From Saturnia japonica (taxonomy: Eukaryota > Arthropoda > Insecta > Lepidoptera > Saturniidae), in assembly GCA_033032175.1 (NCBI GenBank), contig CM065321.1, forward strand, positions 9,446,501-9,510,500: 64,000 nt of DNA, written 5' to 3'. The notes beneath the pieces are model-generated. The model worked only from the letters and a program-made list of their open reading frames with translations. It was not told where the DNA came from and did not search any database. Of the stretch, positions 20,428-32,223 are shown piece after piece. Within the stretch, counting starts at the first letter, position 1. Every line of letters starts with the position of its first letter. The translations under genes and the position numbers were made by a program.

Positions 20428-22030
20428 GCATGCATATAATTTTGTCATTATTATCATGATTTTTTCATTTTTACATGGTAATGAATGATTATATAATCCG
20501 TGCTATGTATATGTTTTATATCTACAAAATAATTGTATGTTTATTTATTGAATAATAAATACTACAGAACTTCTATTAGCTAAGTATTTGAAAAACGCTT
20601 TCGTAAAAATTATCTAATGAAAAACAGATTCAGTTCTAAGAAAATTCTTCGTAAAATTAAGCACCTTTGTAAAAAAATACGTGCTATGTATTTGTTTATT
20701 GACTACAAAATACTTGTATATTTATTTGTTGAATATAATACTCGTAAATATCTATTAGCTATTTGAAAAACGTATTTCCCACACCTACACGGATTCAGTT
20801 CAAAGAAAATTCTTCGTAAAATAAGCATCTTTATATAAATATAAAATATACATAATTAGGTTTTTCTCTCTATATGATGTTTAACATTTACTTTATGAAA
20901 TATCGAAACAATACCATATTTATACATACATAAGCAAACTACCAGGTATATAAATACATTTCTTTGTGTCTATCTTTTACTTTTCAAAATGATTATTTAT
21001 TTTGTCTCATATATAGTGGACAAATACGTTGCCTAATGTATTAGATAATTATTCAACTATAATTTGATAAAGATAATTCTACCTATACATTTATTATATT
21101 ATATTATATTATATTATATGTATATTCTTTGCCTATAAATAATATGGAATGCAAAATCTACTATTTAATCGTGAACATCAATGAAACCATTCATTTCTTA
21201 TTTAAGAATTATTAAAACTTTCAAAGGTAAAACTTCCACAGTTTCTCAAAAACTCACAGTTGAATTTTCATCTAATAAATCTGGTCGATCTTTGAGATGC
21301 ATAATAGAAGAATCCTGTTCAGGAAGAGAAAAAGAAAAGACAAATAAAATTTAAACCAACATCTTAAGTTTAACGATAATATCTTGATAAATATAATTTT
21401 TTAGCTTATACTCAAATAAAAAGTAAATTGTTAGTAGATAAAAGTAAAAAACATACTGTATGCCTGTAACTATATACGTTATATTTAGGTACACAAAACT
21501 CTGTAAATAGTTTGTATAACTCATATTATGGTAAAATTGTTTAATTAATAAAACATGTTTAGTATGTAAGTAACGGATATTGTAAATAAATTTGAATATC
21601 TTTACATAATTCAGAAGTAAAATTCAATAAACTAAAAAAAATCGTTATTTTAATAAGGTAAATAAAATGAGATTACAGATACAGTCAAAACTTAAAAACG
21701 CTGCCTTGGAAATACTTTTTCTTAATTTAACGAAATATTCACCCCAAACTTGGGAATAAATCACTATTCTTCAGACACTTACTGCAAAATTCTTTGTGGT
21801 CAACATTTGGAAAATGTTGGCATATTAAATAGATAAATCTAACATATACACTATTTAAAACTACTGAATGTACATAATTTTATATTGGTAATTTAATTCC
21901 GTTAATATTTGTAGTATTTACTATTTATTTATTATTTGTATGTATGCAGTATGGATTTGTTATCATTAATAACACACTTTTATTATCTTCACTTGTAACT
22001 AACAAACAATATAATCAAATGTAAGAAGTC
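20428..22030. other. AT-rich DNA, no gene recognised
   Basis: Includes two diverged patches about 20500-20660 and 20685-20830 that share 'gtgctatgtat', 'acaaaat', 'cttgtat', 'gaaaaacg' and 'agaaaattcttcgtaaaat', an old local duplication of about 170 bases. Nothing else recognised. Confidence 0.45.
21091..21119. repeat. (TATTA)n microsatellite
   Basis: About five uninterrupted pentanucleotide units. Simple-sequence repeat. Confidence 0.9.
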
Positions 22031-22039
22031 AATTTTAAC

Positions 22040-22458
22040 CTACTTTTGATTTGTCGTATCGAAATGAAACTTTGTATGTAGTTCGGATGACAAAACTATA
22101 ATTTGGTATCTTGGAGCTAATCTGATGATGGATCCAGGAGGTGGATAGTGAAATTCTTCAGTGGCTACTAACAAACCCCTCGAGTTTAGATTCATCGAGC
22201 TCATATGATTTGTTTTGACGAACCCAAAAGATTGGGCTTGGTCAGGAGGGTCTGGTGATGAAGCTAGGAGATATTTTATACTTTTTAGTGCCTGATAATA
22301 GCGTGTTTTTTAGTTTTGTACACTACATACATTTATGCATTATATTATTTCTCAAAGGCGTTTTTTCTTGGCAAAATCTCCGTTAATTGTTCATCAAAAT
22401 TAATGAAAAATAGTTTAATTTATAGAATTTGCGAAATAATCACACGGGTCAGCAAGTA
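22040..22458 (+). mobile_element. Decayed Helitron-like element (tentative)
   Basis: Contains 'cgtatcgaaatgaaactttg' and ends 'cacgggtcagcaagt', resembling the 'cgcgggtcagctagt' end of the 4960-5167 element with the CTAG decayed. The 5' end was not found. Confidence 0.3.
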
Positions 22459-22729
22459 TTTTGTTTCTGAGTGCACTATTTAATAAGTATACATTTTTGT
22501 AGTTATCAGAACTATTTTTATCTCAACCTGCTGCTGGTTAGGTGGATGTAAATTCCTTATGGCAAGCTCACAGTGTAAGACCGAAATTTGAAATAAGGGG
22601 CTATTAAATTAATTCGTTCATACAATTGATGTTAGCAATATTGCTATATTTTATACCACATGTCAGTCATAATGCACTTTAGTACAAAAACTAGAAAATT
22701 ATGTTTTTTTTGTTTACTGGTTTTTTGCT

Positions 22730-22975
22730 TTTCACCTTATTCTCATCTGATGTTAAGTGACGATGTGACCCAAGATAGTAATTAACACGCTAAGCATAGA
22801 GGGAAGGGACTGGCTCTCAAGTGCAGCTGCCGGAACACACGTATAAGTGCTTGGCTAGCTAGCTAGACGTGCATTAAAAATACCCTATCACCATGTTATT
22901 ACTGCAGCGATTCGAATTCAAACCGATCGACACGGTGTCCGTACACGCTACGACAGAGCTATCACTTCTACTGCT
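22730..22975 (-). repeat. tRNA-derived SINE (family A), near full length
   Basis: On the minus strand: tRNA-like head with 'gatagctctgtcgtagc' and B box 'gaattcgaatcgc', then 'ccaagcacttatacgtgtg', 'cggcagctgcacttgagagc', 'tgcttagcgtg' and 'gtcacttaacatcagatgag'. Same body as 4376-4690, opposite orientation, which confirms head and tail of the family. Confidence 0.6.
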
Positions 22976-23739
22976 GTTGGACATATCATTAAAGAATATA
23001 CACACATATCAAAAATCTGATATTATTTAACGTAAATTGAAGCTGCCACTGAACGAGTTCTACTAATAGCATCTACAAAATACGTCATCGAATTAACTTT
23101 AATTAGTGCATCTATTTCTTAACAATGTCATAATTTAGATAGAACTACAATACATGCCCGTATACTGCGAGAATGAACAGCTTTGATAAGTACAATAAAT
23201 TGCGTACAATTTCTAACTGAGACGCGAGTGCCCCAGGACACGAAGAGAAATCCGATAAATGTCACAACAATACATACGCGTCTAGCGAGGTTTGTATTAA
23301 GCCGTGTGTGACATCGCAAGGCTTCATAACATGTACATTTTAAAGCGGATTATGTTTTTATCTATATAATGTAAATTAGAAGAGTTTTTGGAGGGCTCTC
23401 AAACAATCATGTAGTGGTTTTTGTTTTTATTCATAAATTAGTGTTGTTTGATCCTAAATTGTGTAAGTACAGGTTACATATTGCATAATAAAGTTTGATT
23501 ATTAACACAAGTGAAGTGGATTGGAAATAAACATGGACCATGAATTCTGAGATACCACAAAAACTCCCTAGAAAGTAATCTAACAATGGTGGCATCTTAT
23601 TAGGATACTGAAATCGTCATAAGACTGGATACTATATTCACACGATAATGGCAGTAATGTTCTTCAACAGAGAGGATTAGTTGCCAAGTTAGGACAAAAA
23701 TAAAAAGTAAATTTGTTTTTTTTAAATATTATCCCATGG

Positions 23740-23870
23740 CTCGTAGCTCATGGTTACACCCGTGATAAATTTATTAGACCAACTTTATACCGCGCTGCGT
23801 CAACGCATCCCTTAGGCTACAGCCTATCGTTGTTTTTACTTCCCCGTACTTTACTTTAGGTAGGTACATA
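23740..23870 (-). repeat. Helitron-like internal fragment
   Basis: Matches the 14056-14230 fragment: 'aaatttattagaccaac', 'taccgcgct', 'tcgttg' and 'acttccccgtact' in the same order. No ends. Confidence 0.4.
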
Positions 23871-23975
23871 ATTACTGATCCTTTCCGTTGAGTCGTAGCG
23901 TGAATTTATATAGCCTTAAATGAAAACAATGTTTTTTCAAAATTGACTGGTATATTTTTTGTATTAGCTCGGAAC

Positions 23976-24089
23976 ATTGACTGCATTGTCCCTGATGGTA
24001 AGCACAGCACAATCCAAACACAAACGGCGACCAATGAAAATATCGGTTTTCCATCCGACGGTAGTACCATCAGGGACAATGCAGTCAAT
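23976..24089. repeat. Perfect 25-nt inverted repeat (hairpin or mini-MITE)
   Basis: The 25 bases at 23976-24000 (starting ATTGACTGCATTGTCCCTGA) are repeated as an exact reverse complement at 24065-24089, with 64 bases between. The arms could fold into a long stem. It may be a very short MITE, or two repeat tails in head-to-head orientation, since 'taccatcagg' is common in lepidopteran repeat tails. Confidence 0.7.
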
Positions 24090-24095
24090 GCAGTC

Positions 24096-24205
24096 ACTTT
24101 GCCTTTTAACTATAAAACATCACGATGTTTTTCTTCAACATAAATGGGATTCGAATTTATTTCATTCGACACGTCCACGCTACCACTGAGCTATCATTGA
24201 TTCAT
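24096..24205 (-). repeat. SINE family A head fragment
   Basis: On the minus strand: 'gatagctcagtggtagcgtg' (A box), 'aaattcgaatccc' (B box) and 'aaaacatcgtgatg'. This matches the head of the 4376 and 22730 copies. The body is missing. Confidence 0.5.
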
Positions 24206-26260
24206 TTTATTATTTGATTTTATACTACAACAGGGTGTTTTTCAGATCTCAATTTTATACAAAGTTTTGATTAAACATCGATCTACTGCAGAAATTAAAA
24301 ATGAAATTTGAGAGTTCTGTTTGAACGGTTAGTAATCGAATGTAAGGATAACTCTTTGTTTTTTACCTTCAGTTGAACACAACTCTCTCGTTCAGTTTCA
24401 TCCGGATTCCGAGTGTCTTTTTTTATTGAAAAAGTATAAGCCGACATTTTGTACGGTTTTTATAGCTAAATAGAAAACCGAGGCAAAGTGTTGCCTGCAT
24501 TAGTTATGATAACAGAACTATAGCCCAGTCATTATTACTGTATACTTGTTCGGCGAAAAGAAGTACAATAATATAATAACCAATTACCTTTTCATAAAAA
24601 ATATTGTCATTTTCATTAAGAATGAGTATTGTATTAATAATACTTAATAACTAAGCAGATAATTAATATTAAATTTTTAAGGATATGCGGGTGTTGATTT
24701 ATTTATACACAGATATTTCCTTATTTTATCCCTGGATAATGGCATTAAAGCAAATATATTTTTATACCACACAATCTATATTTACCACTACCATGTTTCT
24801 GTTCGTTTTTTTTCTATATATTAATGATTTAAAAAACTGGATGCTTTCTTTTTAGACTAAAACTGTCCAATTATATCGACATTATAGGACATCCAAATAA
24901 CAAATTTTACAAATATACAAAATTAAAGAAATACATAAGGGTAAATCCAAAGTTCTTCTTATATACAATAATTCTTTAAATAAATATTAAAATCGGTCCA
25001 CTTTCGGAGAAGGAAACAAAGGAATACGATTATGTCTGTTTAAGATACTGTACTAAGATTTTCAAATATCTTGCAGGCCGTATTTCCTCTTAATAAGTAA
25101 TTAAAAAATAATTCTTTACACTTTATAAAATTTATGTCTTGCTAAGACGTCCACAATACTCAAAGGCCGCCTTTAGAAAGCACACATTTTCTATCAGACT
25201 CGAGTCACGTTCCTTCTAAAGATTGTCGCTATGTGAAACTAAATACTTCAATAAAGTACTTCTTTACTTCCAAAGCAAAAAGATTCTTTCTACTACTAGT
25301 TGTACTTACTACTTCTTCTTTCTTATAGTGAATTTATCTAATACTAATAATAATTTAATTTAAAGTACCTACAATATATATTTTTATTTTAAGCTATTGA
25401 CTTAATTTTGTATAACTAGGTGAGTATACATAAAACTTCTAAAATAATTTATTGAGTGTGTTATAAACAAACTATATTCAACATTGGATTTTAAGACCTA
25501 CTTAAGTAATTATTAATTATAAGTAGGTACCTAACTTTAAATTACACAGGGACGAGACGGTAACCGCAAAGCAAGGTTATTTTTGGTTTGAAAATGTTAA
25601 TTTACAAAATAAATAACGATACGTAATGACATAAAGAGTTTGATTATGATCACCATTATAAAGATAATACACTCATAAAAATTGTAAAACGATCAATTTA
25701 TATGACTAAACCCACACAAGTTGTAATCCGAATTCTGCTGAGGTCTGCTAAATTTGTGGTTTGGTCTTGTTATATCATGACATGTGTGATCTTCTGAGTT
25801 ACTATTAATGTAATTGAACCATTGAATAGTGAGGAGTATAGTATCGATTATAGAATCAGGCTAGTCACACACAATTAATTTTACACCAGAAGAAGAAAAA
25901 AGCTGCAACATTTTTATGTGCGAAAAAATAACGAAAAACAGCAGGCGTAGTTTGCGGTACGCTTGAATGTTGCGCTAAACTAATCAGTTTCTAAATGGAT
26001 TATTAGAAGAAGCTTGTAATTCCTTTCTTATGATTCGAGTTCGCAAAAAGGAAAAACGGTTTAGGCTACATCGTTTTTTCAATTGTAATTTAAACAATGG
26101 GCAGTTCTCTAAAATATCTGGTGAATTACGTAAACGATTACCCCGAAAAGCTTTTCCAATAAGAATGACTAAAGAAGGGTTTAATAAACTTTTAAAATTG
26201 AACCTTAGGGAGGTTAAAGTATATAGTAACGTATAAAGTAACACTTAATGTAGAACTGCT
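24206..26260. other. AT-rich DNA, no gene recognised
   Basis: No coding, RNA or repeat signature that I can assign. Short frames around 26030-26240 overlap on both strands and have no family motif. Confidence 0.5.
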
Positions 26261-26439
26261 TCAGAAATGCAACAAAATCTATAAAGTAACGGCGAAACGC
26301 TGTCATAGTGCGCGAAGACAAAGCGGATTTTTCCTTTGCTTGTGACTTTGGGGACTTTGCTTCTTGCAAAATTTCAGGATTCTAGGTCAACAGGAAGTAT
26401 CCTATAGGTTTTTATTACCTTTGAGAGTGTTAAAATATA

Positions 26440-26660
26440 TGGCATAAACGGTCATATCTTTTGATTGGCGTTGACATAGAATTTTGTTTTTTTTTTTTAC
26501 AGCTGCAAGGGATTGCAGATCTGAATATTTGATATTAATTTTGAGTTGATACATCCACGCACTCCTGAGGATAAAGGTATTGAAAGACATACAGACAGAC
26601 AGACGGAAAAAAGCGATCCTATATAAGGGTTCCTTTTTTCTTTTTGAGGTACGGATAGGG
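26440..26660 (+). repeat. Lepidopteran repeat tail fragment
   Basis: Contains 'gacagacagacgg' followed by 'gatcctatataagggttcc' and 'tttgaggtacgg', an arrangement common at the 3' side of lepidopteran dispersed repeats by recall. No ends or coding content. Confidence 0.35.
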
Positions 26661-27136
26661 GTCACTACTCACGTCACCATGATAGAGTACTTCAGTTCAT
26701 ATGTGAAGCAGTAAGTCTTTCAGTAGCTTGAGCCGAAAAAGGATTAACCATTAACAGGAGACAAATTACTTTATAAAAGAAGGCTCAATAGTAAATGCTA
26801 AAAGTAAGCCCTTTTCAATCCTAGGTTCTGCACCTGATTGGACTATTTAAATCTTAAAGTGTTTATTAATTTGGTTTGTTTTCTAGTATTTATATTTCAT
26901 GTAACTGATAATAATAATGTAATACCATTTTATTTTATTATAAATTTACACCGTGGAATAGAATCGGTTTATTTTTGGGAATGTACGTACTCAGTCAATA
27001 ATCTATAATCATATAAAACCATTTAATATTAAATTTGATAAGTAAAAAAAATTAAAATAAATAAATTATTTATTATAAATTATATCGATTTTGAAATATT
27101 TACTGTAGCATAGGCATGACGTAACATTTTATTCAT

Positions 27137-27393
27137 GTTTAGACGTCATTTATATAGAGGTCGAAGACATGTTCTCATTTTTTATTATTTATTATTCCAG
27201 TGTCAATGCTTGCAAGCCTTCATAGTCTTTTCTAGTCATACAGCCATGACAGAATTTGATTATGTACATGGATTATTAAAATATTCCATGTTTAGGCGAA
27301 ATTTATAAAGAACGAATCCATGTCTTCTGTTTTTCAACCTTTGTTTTTCTTTCCAGTGTCGATGTTCTTTCTTTCGACGCCTTTTATAATCTT
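27137..27393. repeat. Diverged direct duplication, units of about 100 bp
   Basis: Unit 1 (27137-27232) and unit 2 (27288-27393) share 'catgttta.cg..atttata.ag', 'catgt.ttct', 'ttccagtgtc.atg' and 'cttttataatctt'-like ends in order. The second unit has a pyrimidine tract before 'ccag', which looks like a splice acceptor, but no exon can be supported. Confidence 0.4.
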
Positions 27394-27794
27394 CAAAGTG
27401 AGTTCAAACTAGATGTTGACTCCCTTGTGTGAACTATCTAGGGAGTTTTTGTGACCAACTCAAAATGCATGTAAAGCTGAGTTTTGGATCTTGCTCAAGA
27501 CTTAGTAGAATATATTGTAAACATCTAATAAGAAAATATGTATTTTGAAATAAATACCTTCTGTTGACCAAGAGAAGAACATAATAGGTTGTATGAAAAT
27601 ATAGCATTTCTGAATTGTGCAACACGTAAATCTGCATCTGTGTCAGCCTATTTCGGAACGGGCGACTAAGACGACTTGCCAATTTAGAAATTCTAGATCA
27701 AAGAAAGCAACTAAGTGTTTTGTAAGTGAATTGAAGAACGCACATTCCTACAGCTATATTTAAAGAAGCGGCTATGGAACTTAGAACTCATGCC

Positions 27795-27862
27795 ATGTTC
27801 GGTGAAGCTGTAAAGGCCGCAGCGGATTCAGGGCCCCTAAGGATAACAGAGTAGTCAGATCA
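27795..27862 (+). repeat. Unclassified dispersed repeat family B, copy 1
   Basis: Core 'gttcggtgaagctgtaaagg', then 'ccgcagcgg' and 'ttcagggcccctaagg', ending in 'taacagagtagtcaga'. The same core occurs at 38396-38460 and, inverted, at 35351-35462 and 60714-60818. Function and class unknown. Confidence 0.6.
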
Positions 27863-28929
27863 AAAAAAAAAAAATTAACTTAGCACCCGTTAGATCTTAT
27901 CTCTTTTATCGGTGACGAGGTCTACCCTGAAGGTCGTTTCTTCCGAAATTCTTCCAAAATAGGCCATTTTTTTCACATTTATGTTTTCTTTGGATGATCT
28001 TTACGTGTATAGATGTAATTCAGAATGAGTTTTTTTATCATACCTCAAAGAACTGATGAGGATTCCGGTCAGGAATTTTGCCAGTTTTATTTTTTAAGAC
28101 CTCTAAGTTAGTATTGAACACCAAAATGGTTTATTGTTTAAACCCCAAGACTGTTTCAAAAAAATCCATTAAATGTGTAAATTTTCGGTTGGTGTTTGTA
28201 CTGAGAACCATCGTATTAAATAAGCAAGTTAGATTCTTTAATAAAACGCATGAGAATACAACATGCCTTGCATAATATAGTAAATAAATAAATAAATCAA
28301 TATACACAAAATTATTTCGTATTTCAAATTCAAATTTCAACAATTTGCTTTGTCTAATTAAATGCTAAAAGAAAAACAAATCAAGCCCTCTCATTACGCC
28401 TTTGATTCTGAGAATAGATAAGCCGCCCACAAGTTAAAAAATCTTTTGTTGTTTTATAGCAACACATTTTTGTTTAAATTTCGACGTTGATATTCCTATT
28501 TTTTAATACATAGTTACAATAAACCAATACTTAGAATGCTTTCTAAAATACTAAATTACCATTTGTTTAGTTTATAATGCCAAATAATACGAATTCAATA
28601 TACTAAAACTGTTTCCTTAATTATTTACAAAAAATAAAAAAATGAAAGACATATCGATACTTCTTTATTTAATCGGCTTCGTCCTTCTGCATAAGCTACT
28701 ATTTAATTGATCATTTTTCATTTCCATTTTCGGGACTTTAATATATTAAAAAAATATTATAAAATATATATAACCGTAATATTTCATTTCAATTTTCAAA
28801 TCTCTAACCTTAAAAGTACGGGATTCTTCAATGTTAATATACCTTTTGGGGGTGAAATTTAAAAAGGCTGATAAGTACTTACATCTATAAGGAATCTTTT
28901 ATAATTTAATCTTTGTTGGTTTAGTAGTT

Positions 28930-29060
28930 TAGACTCAAAATCAAATATACTTTATCAAATTTAGACCACTAAATACATGCCACCTACCATCGTTTCGGAA
29001 AATGTCCCGGTCGTCCAGAAGCACCGACAAGAAACTCGATCAGTTTTATCAATTTTTTTA
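28930..29060 (+). repeat. LINE-tail-type dispersed repeat, copy B
   Basis: Order 'aaatcaaatatactttatca', 'gccacctaccatcgtttcgg', 'accgacaagaaactcgat' and a T-run at 29053-29059. This matches 2225-2395 and a lepidopteran LINE tail by recall. It directly precedes the R1-clade remnant. Confidence 0.5.
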
Positions 29061-31339
29061 TTGACTCCCTGGGGCAGGCGGTGAGGCGGCTGTCACCGCT
29101 CCCTGTCGTACTGCTTGGCGACCTTAATGCCAAGTCATGGGCGTGGGGGGCGGTGGCCACGGACCCAAGAGGATCGGTAGTTGAGGAGTGGACGGCCGAG
29201 GTTGGACTGTCCCTCCTCAACAGAGGAACAGCGCACACGTGCGTGTGACGTAACAGAGGGTCTGTGGTGGACGTTTCGTTCGTCACGCCGTCTGTCGCAC
29301 GCCGTGTGCATGGATGGCGAGTTCTACAGGAGGTAGAGACCTTATCGGATCACCGATATATTCGGTTTGAGGTCTCCACCTCCACGGGGGGCGTAACAAA
29401 CCGCCCACGCAGAGGTGCGGTGTTCCCTCGGTGGGATATTGGCCGCCTCAATCATGAGATGGTGGAAGAGGCAGCCTGTGTACAGAGCTGGCGGTCGCCA
29501 GCTCCTGAAACGGAGGATATCGACACGTTTGCAGCCCGCTTCCGTGCGGCTCTGAGGGAGGTCTGCGACGCGTCGATGCGGCGGAGCAATAACCATCCGC
29601 AAAATAGGCGGGCGGTGTACTGGTGGTCGCCGGAGATTTCGGATCTCCGCGCGGCCTGCTCCGCAGCACGACGGCTGCTACACTTAGCCGCTGGCGGCGC
29701 AATCGAGAACCCGCGGAGGAGGTCCGGCTGCATGGTGCCTACAGGGAATGTAGAAATTTCCCTGCAGATAGCCATAAGTCGGGCCAAGGATGAGGCCTGT
29801 GAGGAGCTCCTCCAAACACTGGAGGGGAATCCATGGGGGCGCCCGTATCGGATGGCCCGGATTAAATTCCGAGGGCAGGCGTCCCCCATAACGGAGACCC
29901 TTCAGCCGGAGTTTGTGGGGAGGGTCGTGAGTACATTGTTTTCCGACCCTTCCGAGTTCCCTCCACCGCTAATGCCTCCTCGGGCAGGCATTGTGGTGAT
30001 GCCGGACACACCCCATCCCATATCAGACTCAGAGATGGGGTTGGTATCGGGGCGCCTCCGCCATGAACGGAGGACGCCCGGCCCGGATGGTGTTCCGTAC
30101 CGAGTTCTCTCGTTGGCGCTCGGTCATTTAGGCGGAGAGCTTCGGGAGCTGTTTGACCGATGTACAGCGGTCGGACGGTTCCGGAAAACCTGGAAGGACG
30201 GGCGGCTGTGCCTTCTGGCGAAGGAGGGCCGCCCTTCGGACTGCCCGTCATCCTACCGGCCCCTGGTGCTGTTGGATGACATGGGAAAAATACTAGAGCG
30301 TATTATCGCTTCCCGTGTTGTCCGGCACATGAAAGATGTGGGGCCGGAACTGTCAGACGGGCAGTTTGGCTTCCGGGTGGGGCGTTCCATGGTGGACGCC
30401 CTCACTGCCCAGAAGGTATTGTCCACGGAGGCAACAGATCGAGGGGAGAGGCTGTTGGCGGTGTCACTCGACATCGTCAACGCCTTCAACAGTCTGCCAC
30501 ATGGCGTTATACGGAAGGCGATTCGGTACTTCGAAGTGCCTCCGTACCTGCGGCGGCTGTTGGGGGATTACCTTGACGATAGGGTTGTTGCCTACGTGGA
30601 CAGCCATGGGTCGATGGTCGAACGCCAAATAAGGTGTGGGGTTCCACAGGGGTCGGTATTGGGACCGCTCCTGTGGAACATGGGCTACGACTGGGTGCTC
30701 CGTTGTGCACTCCCCGAGGGAGTGCAAATCTTTTGCTACGCGGATGACAACCTAGTCGTGGCTCAGGGGCGGAACTGGAGGGAAGTAGAGCGCCTGGCCA
30801 CGGAGGGAGTAGCCCTTGTGGTCAGGCGCATAAGGATGTTGGGCCTCAGGGTGGCCCTCGAGAAAACCGAGGCCCTGTTGTTTCATGGGCCTCGGTGCGG
30901 ACCGCCATCCGGGGCCGTCCTAGACATAGAAGGGGTTAGGGTCCGGGTTCGCGATCCCTTAAGCGGCCCTCTCCGTCAAAGACGAACGGGTGGCAGGAGG
31001 AGGCGGTTTATCCGCCAACTCGCGCCACCCTAGCCGAACCAGAGGAGACTGGTCGGAGGGCCCGTCTCTTCATTGCACAGGTTCGGCGGACGGAGGAGAC
31101 GGCTAGGGTGTACTGAGCTGTCTCCTACATAGGCTGTTGCCCGGTCTAGCCGGGCCGGCCGCCGCCGCGCCGGGGCGAAGCGGCTATATGCCACCGCAGT
31201 TCCCGTGTCGCCCCTGTATGGCGGCGGATGGTACACCGTGGAGTTTTAGTGAGTAGGAGTCTCACATAACCACTCGTCCACCCGGGCGGGTGTGTACCCA
31301 TGATGGGGTTCTCCACGTATAAAAGAAAAACAAAAAAAA
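29060..31339 (+). mobile_element. R1-clade non-LTR retrotransposon, 5'-truncated and internally deleted
   Basis: A GC-rich block that stands out from the AT-rich surroundings. It starts inside the endonuclease domain at about 29060, carries a reverse transcriptase, loses the C-terminal region, and ends in a 3' untranslated stretch with an A-rich tail at 31317-31339. 5' truncation and A-rich tails are normal for target-primed reverse transcription. The tail abuts a mariner transposase reading the other way. R1-clade elements often use specific targets; here the target is not rDNA. Confidence 0.8.
29063..31033 (+). pseudogene. R1-clade ORF2 remnant: endonuclease end plus reverse transcriptase
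   Basis: Frame begins near 29063 with the C-terminal half of an AP-endonuclease-like domain (LLGDLNAKS at about 29117) and is broken by an in-frame TGA at 29246-29248, probably from CGA. The next 589 codons stay open. They include TLSDHRYIRF (endonuclease end), a reverse transcriptase with GVPQGSVLGPLLWN and a YADD catalytic box at about 30737-30748. The RT fingers block YRPLVLLDDMGKILERI is also visible. These motifs are typical of the R1 clade (R1, TRAS, SART, Waldo). After about 31000 the expected thumb, zinc-knuckle and C-terminal parts are missing, so several hundred codons are deleted. It cannot encode a complete enzyme. Base composition is far more GC-rich than its neighbours, which fits a young or intrinsically GC-rich LINE. 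Confidence 0.85.
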
Positions 31340-32013
31340 GCTTCTCCATCATATGTGTTCAGTTCTTCACAGTACACATCTGCAGTAATGCTCACCCTGT
31401 TTGGTAAGAAGCTGTGATGATCCACACCGGTGCTAGACCACCAAAAAGTGACCATCACTTTTCTAGGGGTAAGTTTTCGTTTAGGGCATTGTTTAGGTGC
31501 TGAACCAGGATCCAACCAACTTGCTGAGCACTTGCGGTTATCAAACAGAATCCATTTTTCATCGCAGGTAACAATGCGGTTCAAAATTCCTTCATTTGTG
31601 TGTCTGTTGAGCAGTACAAGGCCCGTCTCGACGCGTACTTTGCGCTGGCGATCATTGAGTTCGTGGGGCACCCATTTGTCAAGCTTTTTTACCTTGCCAA
31701 TTTGATGCAAATGGACCAATATTGTTTTGACGCTAACGTCGAAAGCTGCTGTTAATTCAGCCGTAGATTGTGTATCATCAGCTTCCACAATCGCCTTTAA
31801 TTCGTCATTGTCGACCAAAGTCTGCGGACGACCGCGAGGTTCATTTTTCAGGTCGAAATTCCCAGAACGGAAGCGAGCAAACCAATAACAGGTGGTGCAT
31901 TGATTTGTAGTGTTAGCTTCGTAAACGTTGTTGATGTTGCGTACCGCTTGTGCCGCGTTGCTGCCACGACGGTACTCATATTCCATAATTACTCGAATTT
32001 TTAACGTATCCAT
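31340..32013 (-). pseudogene. Mariner transposase, N-terminal two thirds
   Basis: Would have catalysed cut-and-paste transposition. About 220 of an expected 345 or so residues remain, starting at ATG 32013. Seen in order: paired-type helix-turn-helix DNA-binding region with RFRSGNFDLKNEPRGRP (the GRP linker), a second helix-turn-helix, the WVPHEL motif, and TCDEKW with the first catalytic aspartate. WWSSTG (for the usual WW.. block) follows. A one-base insertion near 31358 shifts the frame, and the second and third catalytic aspartates are lost. The open frame continues to 31246 only by reading antisense through the LINE tail. Similarity is to cecropia/irritans-type mariners. Confidence 0.85.
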
Positions 32014-32221
32014 GATGACAAAAAAGATTGAAATGCGATGAAAATGTAACACTAATCAATAAAAAAATGAATACTTTTGGAAAAAGAATTCCATGTTTTT
32101 AAAATAACATTAATTTGAAATTAGAATTCTTAGCCAAACAAAAATTATTTTGATTTGAAATGGCCTACTGGCCAACTAGCCGGATAACTACAGAACGGCA
32201 ATTTCATAGGTAAAGACCTAT
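31340..32221 (-). mobile_element. Mariner (cecropia-like), cut off at its 3' side by the R1-clade element
   Basis: The 5' inverted repeat sits at the right: read on the minus strand from 32221 it goes ATAGGTCTTTACCTATGAAA, closely matching both ends of the second mariner at 35888-36592. A TA dinucleotide lies just outside (32222-32223), as mariners require. The left part is missing: at 31339/31340 the sequence passes directly into the A-rich tail of the R1-clade element. Confidence 0.75.
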
Positions 32222-32223
32222 TA

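Noticed and set aside
29342..30727. Several minus-strand frames of 80-145 codons
   Set aside because: They are antisense shadows of the GC-rich reverse transcriptase gene.
31246..31339. C-terminal part of the mariner protein
   Set aside because: These codons are the antisense of the LINE 3' tail; they arise by chance read-through after the junction.
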